From Azolla pinnata (taxonomy: Eukaryota > Streptophyta > Polypodiopsida > Salviniales > Salviniaceae), in contig JBBBWG010030765.1 of the NCBI GenBank assembly GCA_037176905.1, forward strand, positions 3,147 to 24,420: a stretch of DNA of 21,274 nucleotides. Direction: 5' to 3'. The stretch's first letter is position 1. Every line of letters starts with the position of its first letter. The notes below the pieces were generated by a model. The model did not search any database and was not told where the DNA came from. It saw only the letters and a list, made by a program, of their open reading frames with translations. The position numbers and the translations under genes were made by a program. Shown here one piece after another: positions 20,328-21,274 of the stretch.

Positions 20328-21112
20328 CATACATACATGCGCACATACATACACACATGCATGCATACATACATTCATCTATTCATCCATACACGCACGC
20401 ATGCATACATACATACGCACGCATGCATACATACATACACACCCATGCATGCATACATGCATTCATCCATTCATCCATACACCCACGCATGCATACATAC
20501 ATACACACCCACGCATGCATACATGCATTCGTCCATCCATCCATTCATGCACACACACATTCGTCCATTCATCCATACGCCCACACATGCATGCATGCAT
20601 GCATTCATCCATTCATCCATGCACCCACACATGCATGCACGCACACATTCATCCATTCATCCATGCACCCACACATGCATGCATGCATGCATTCATCCAC
20701 ACCCGCACATGCATACACACACATGCATGCACACACACATTCATCCATTCATCCATGCACCCACACATGCATGCATGCACACATACATTCATCCACACCC
20801 GCACATGCATACACACACATGCATGCATGCATACATACATACATACAAAACGCATGCATACATACAGTCATCCATTCATCTATACACCCACATGTACATA
20901 CATACAAAACGCATGCATACATACAGTCATCCATTCATGTATGCACCCACACATGCACATACACACACATACATTCATCCATTCATCCATGCACGCACGC
21001 ATGCATGCATGCATACACACACACACACATACTCATCCATCCATACATCCAAACAATCACCATCAATACATCCGTAGACCCATACATACATACATACATA
21101 CAGCCATACATT
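20328..21112. repeat. CATA/CATC/CATG minisatellite (about 785 bp)
   Basis: The block is built of CATACA, CATTCATC, CACCCACACATG and GCATGCATGC words. Two higher-order repeats are visible: a segment starting ATTCATCCATTCATCC at 20646 returns at 20738 (92 bp), and an ACATACAAAACGCATGC segment returns after 59 bp (AAAA at 20847 and 20906). Open frames up to 324 aa rich in His, Thr, Tyr, Ile and Met run through it in all + frames because the repeat lacks stop words. Confidence 0.95.
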
Positions 21113-21117
21113 ACCGG

Positions 21118-21145
21118 TTTAGGGTTTAGGGTTTAGGGTTTAGGG
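21118..21145 (+). repeat. Interstitial plant telomere repeat (TTTAGGG)4
   Basis: Four perfect TTTAGGG copies directly follow the minisatellite and are followed by unrelated single-copy-looking sequence, so this is not a chromosome end. Confidence 0.95.
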
Positions 21146-21178
21146 TATGTATGTATTGATGATTTTCGCACTTTAGGC

Positions 21179-21263
21179 TGGTTGTGAAGCCATGCTGGTT
21201 TATCATCATCCAAACTAATCATCCGTAGACTCAGTGTGTATATGTTGGTTGTGAAGCCATGCT
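21179..21263. repeat. Spaced 18-bp direct repeat at the right edge
   Basis: TGGTTGTGAAGCCATGCT occurs at 21179-21196 and 21246-21263, 67 bases apart. The word ATCCGTAGAC also occurs before the telomere repeat (about 21070) and after it (about 21221). No gene is recognised in 21146-21274. Confidence 0.85.
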
Positions 21264-21274
21264 TGATTTGGCAG

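Noticed and set aside
20103-21129. Overlapping long + frames (up to 324 aa) rich in His, Thr, Tyr, Ile and Met
   Set aside because: All three frames stay open because the CATA/CATC/CATG words contain no stops. The protein is pure repeat with no domain.
21118-21145. True chromosome end
   Set aside because: Only four telomere units, followed by more than 120 bases of non-telomeric sequence.

Overview
The window is nuclear DNA from a land plant. Three intron-rich genes match plant-specific or plant-typical families, the introns follow plant rules, and the plant telomere heptamer TTTAGGG occurs near the right edge. The predicted proteins are clearly diverged from the Arabidopsis homologues I remember. 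Together with the abundant CATG/CATA, CT and GATCG simple repeats, this makes a non-angiosperm (moss, liverwort, lycophyte or fern) possible, but the species cannot be fixed from the sequence alone.

Layout: (1) 1-1731 is upstream or intronic DNA with a 32-bp tandem repeat. (2) 1732-4954, + strand, holds the last nine coding exons of a three-RRM polypyrimidine tract-binding protein (PTB1/PTB2 type). Its first exon(s) lie beyond the left edge. (3) 4955-7831 is the PTB 3' UTR plus a convergent intergenic region with a telo-box-like motif, one weak small ORF and a (CAG)10 tract. (4) 7832-14005, - strand, is a nine-exon ARM-repeat/double-BTB protein of the Arabidopsis At1g04390 type. I rebuilt every exon with matching splice phases; exon 6 carries one in-frame TAG. 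(5) 14006-15533 holds a GATCGG-rich minisatellite with a 34-bp unit and a 277-bp duplication just upstream of the BTB start, then unassigned DNA. (6) 15534-18821, - strand, is a complete eight-exon ELP4 (Elongator subunit 4). Its first coding intron is an AT-AC intron of the U12 class. (7) 18822-19800 holds the likely ELP4 5' UTR intron, leader exon and promoter side. (8) 19800-21117 is a pair of alternating purine-pyrimidine repeat blocks of opposite strand bias, followed by four TTTAGGG copies and unassigned sequence.

The three genes are not an operon and need not act together: PTB is a splicing and translation regulator, ELP4 acts in tRNA wobble-uridine modification, and the ARM/BTB protein is probably a ubiquitin-ligase adaptor or scaffold. 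BTB and ELP4 share the minus strand in tandem, while PTB converges on BTB tail to tail. I saw no virus-like element, CRISPR array, tRNA or rRNA.
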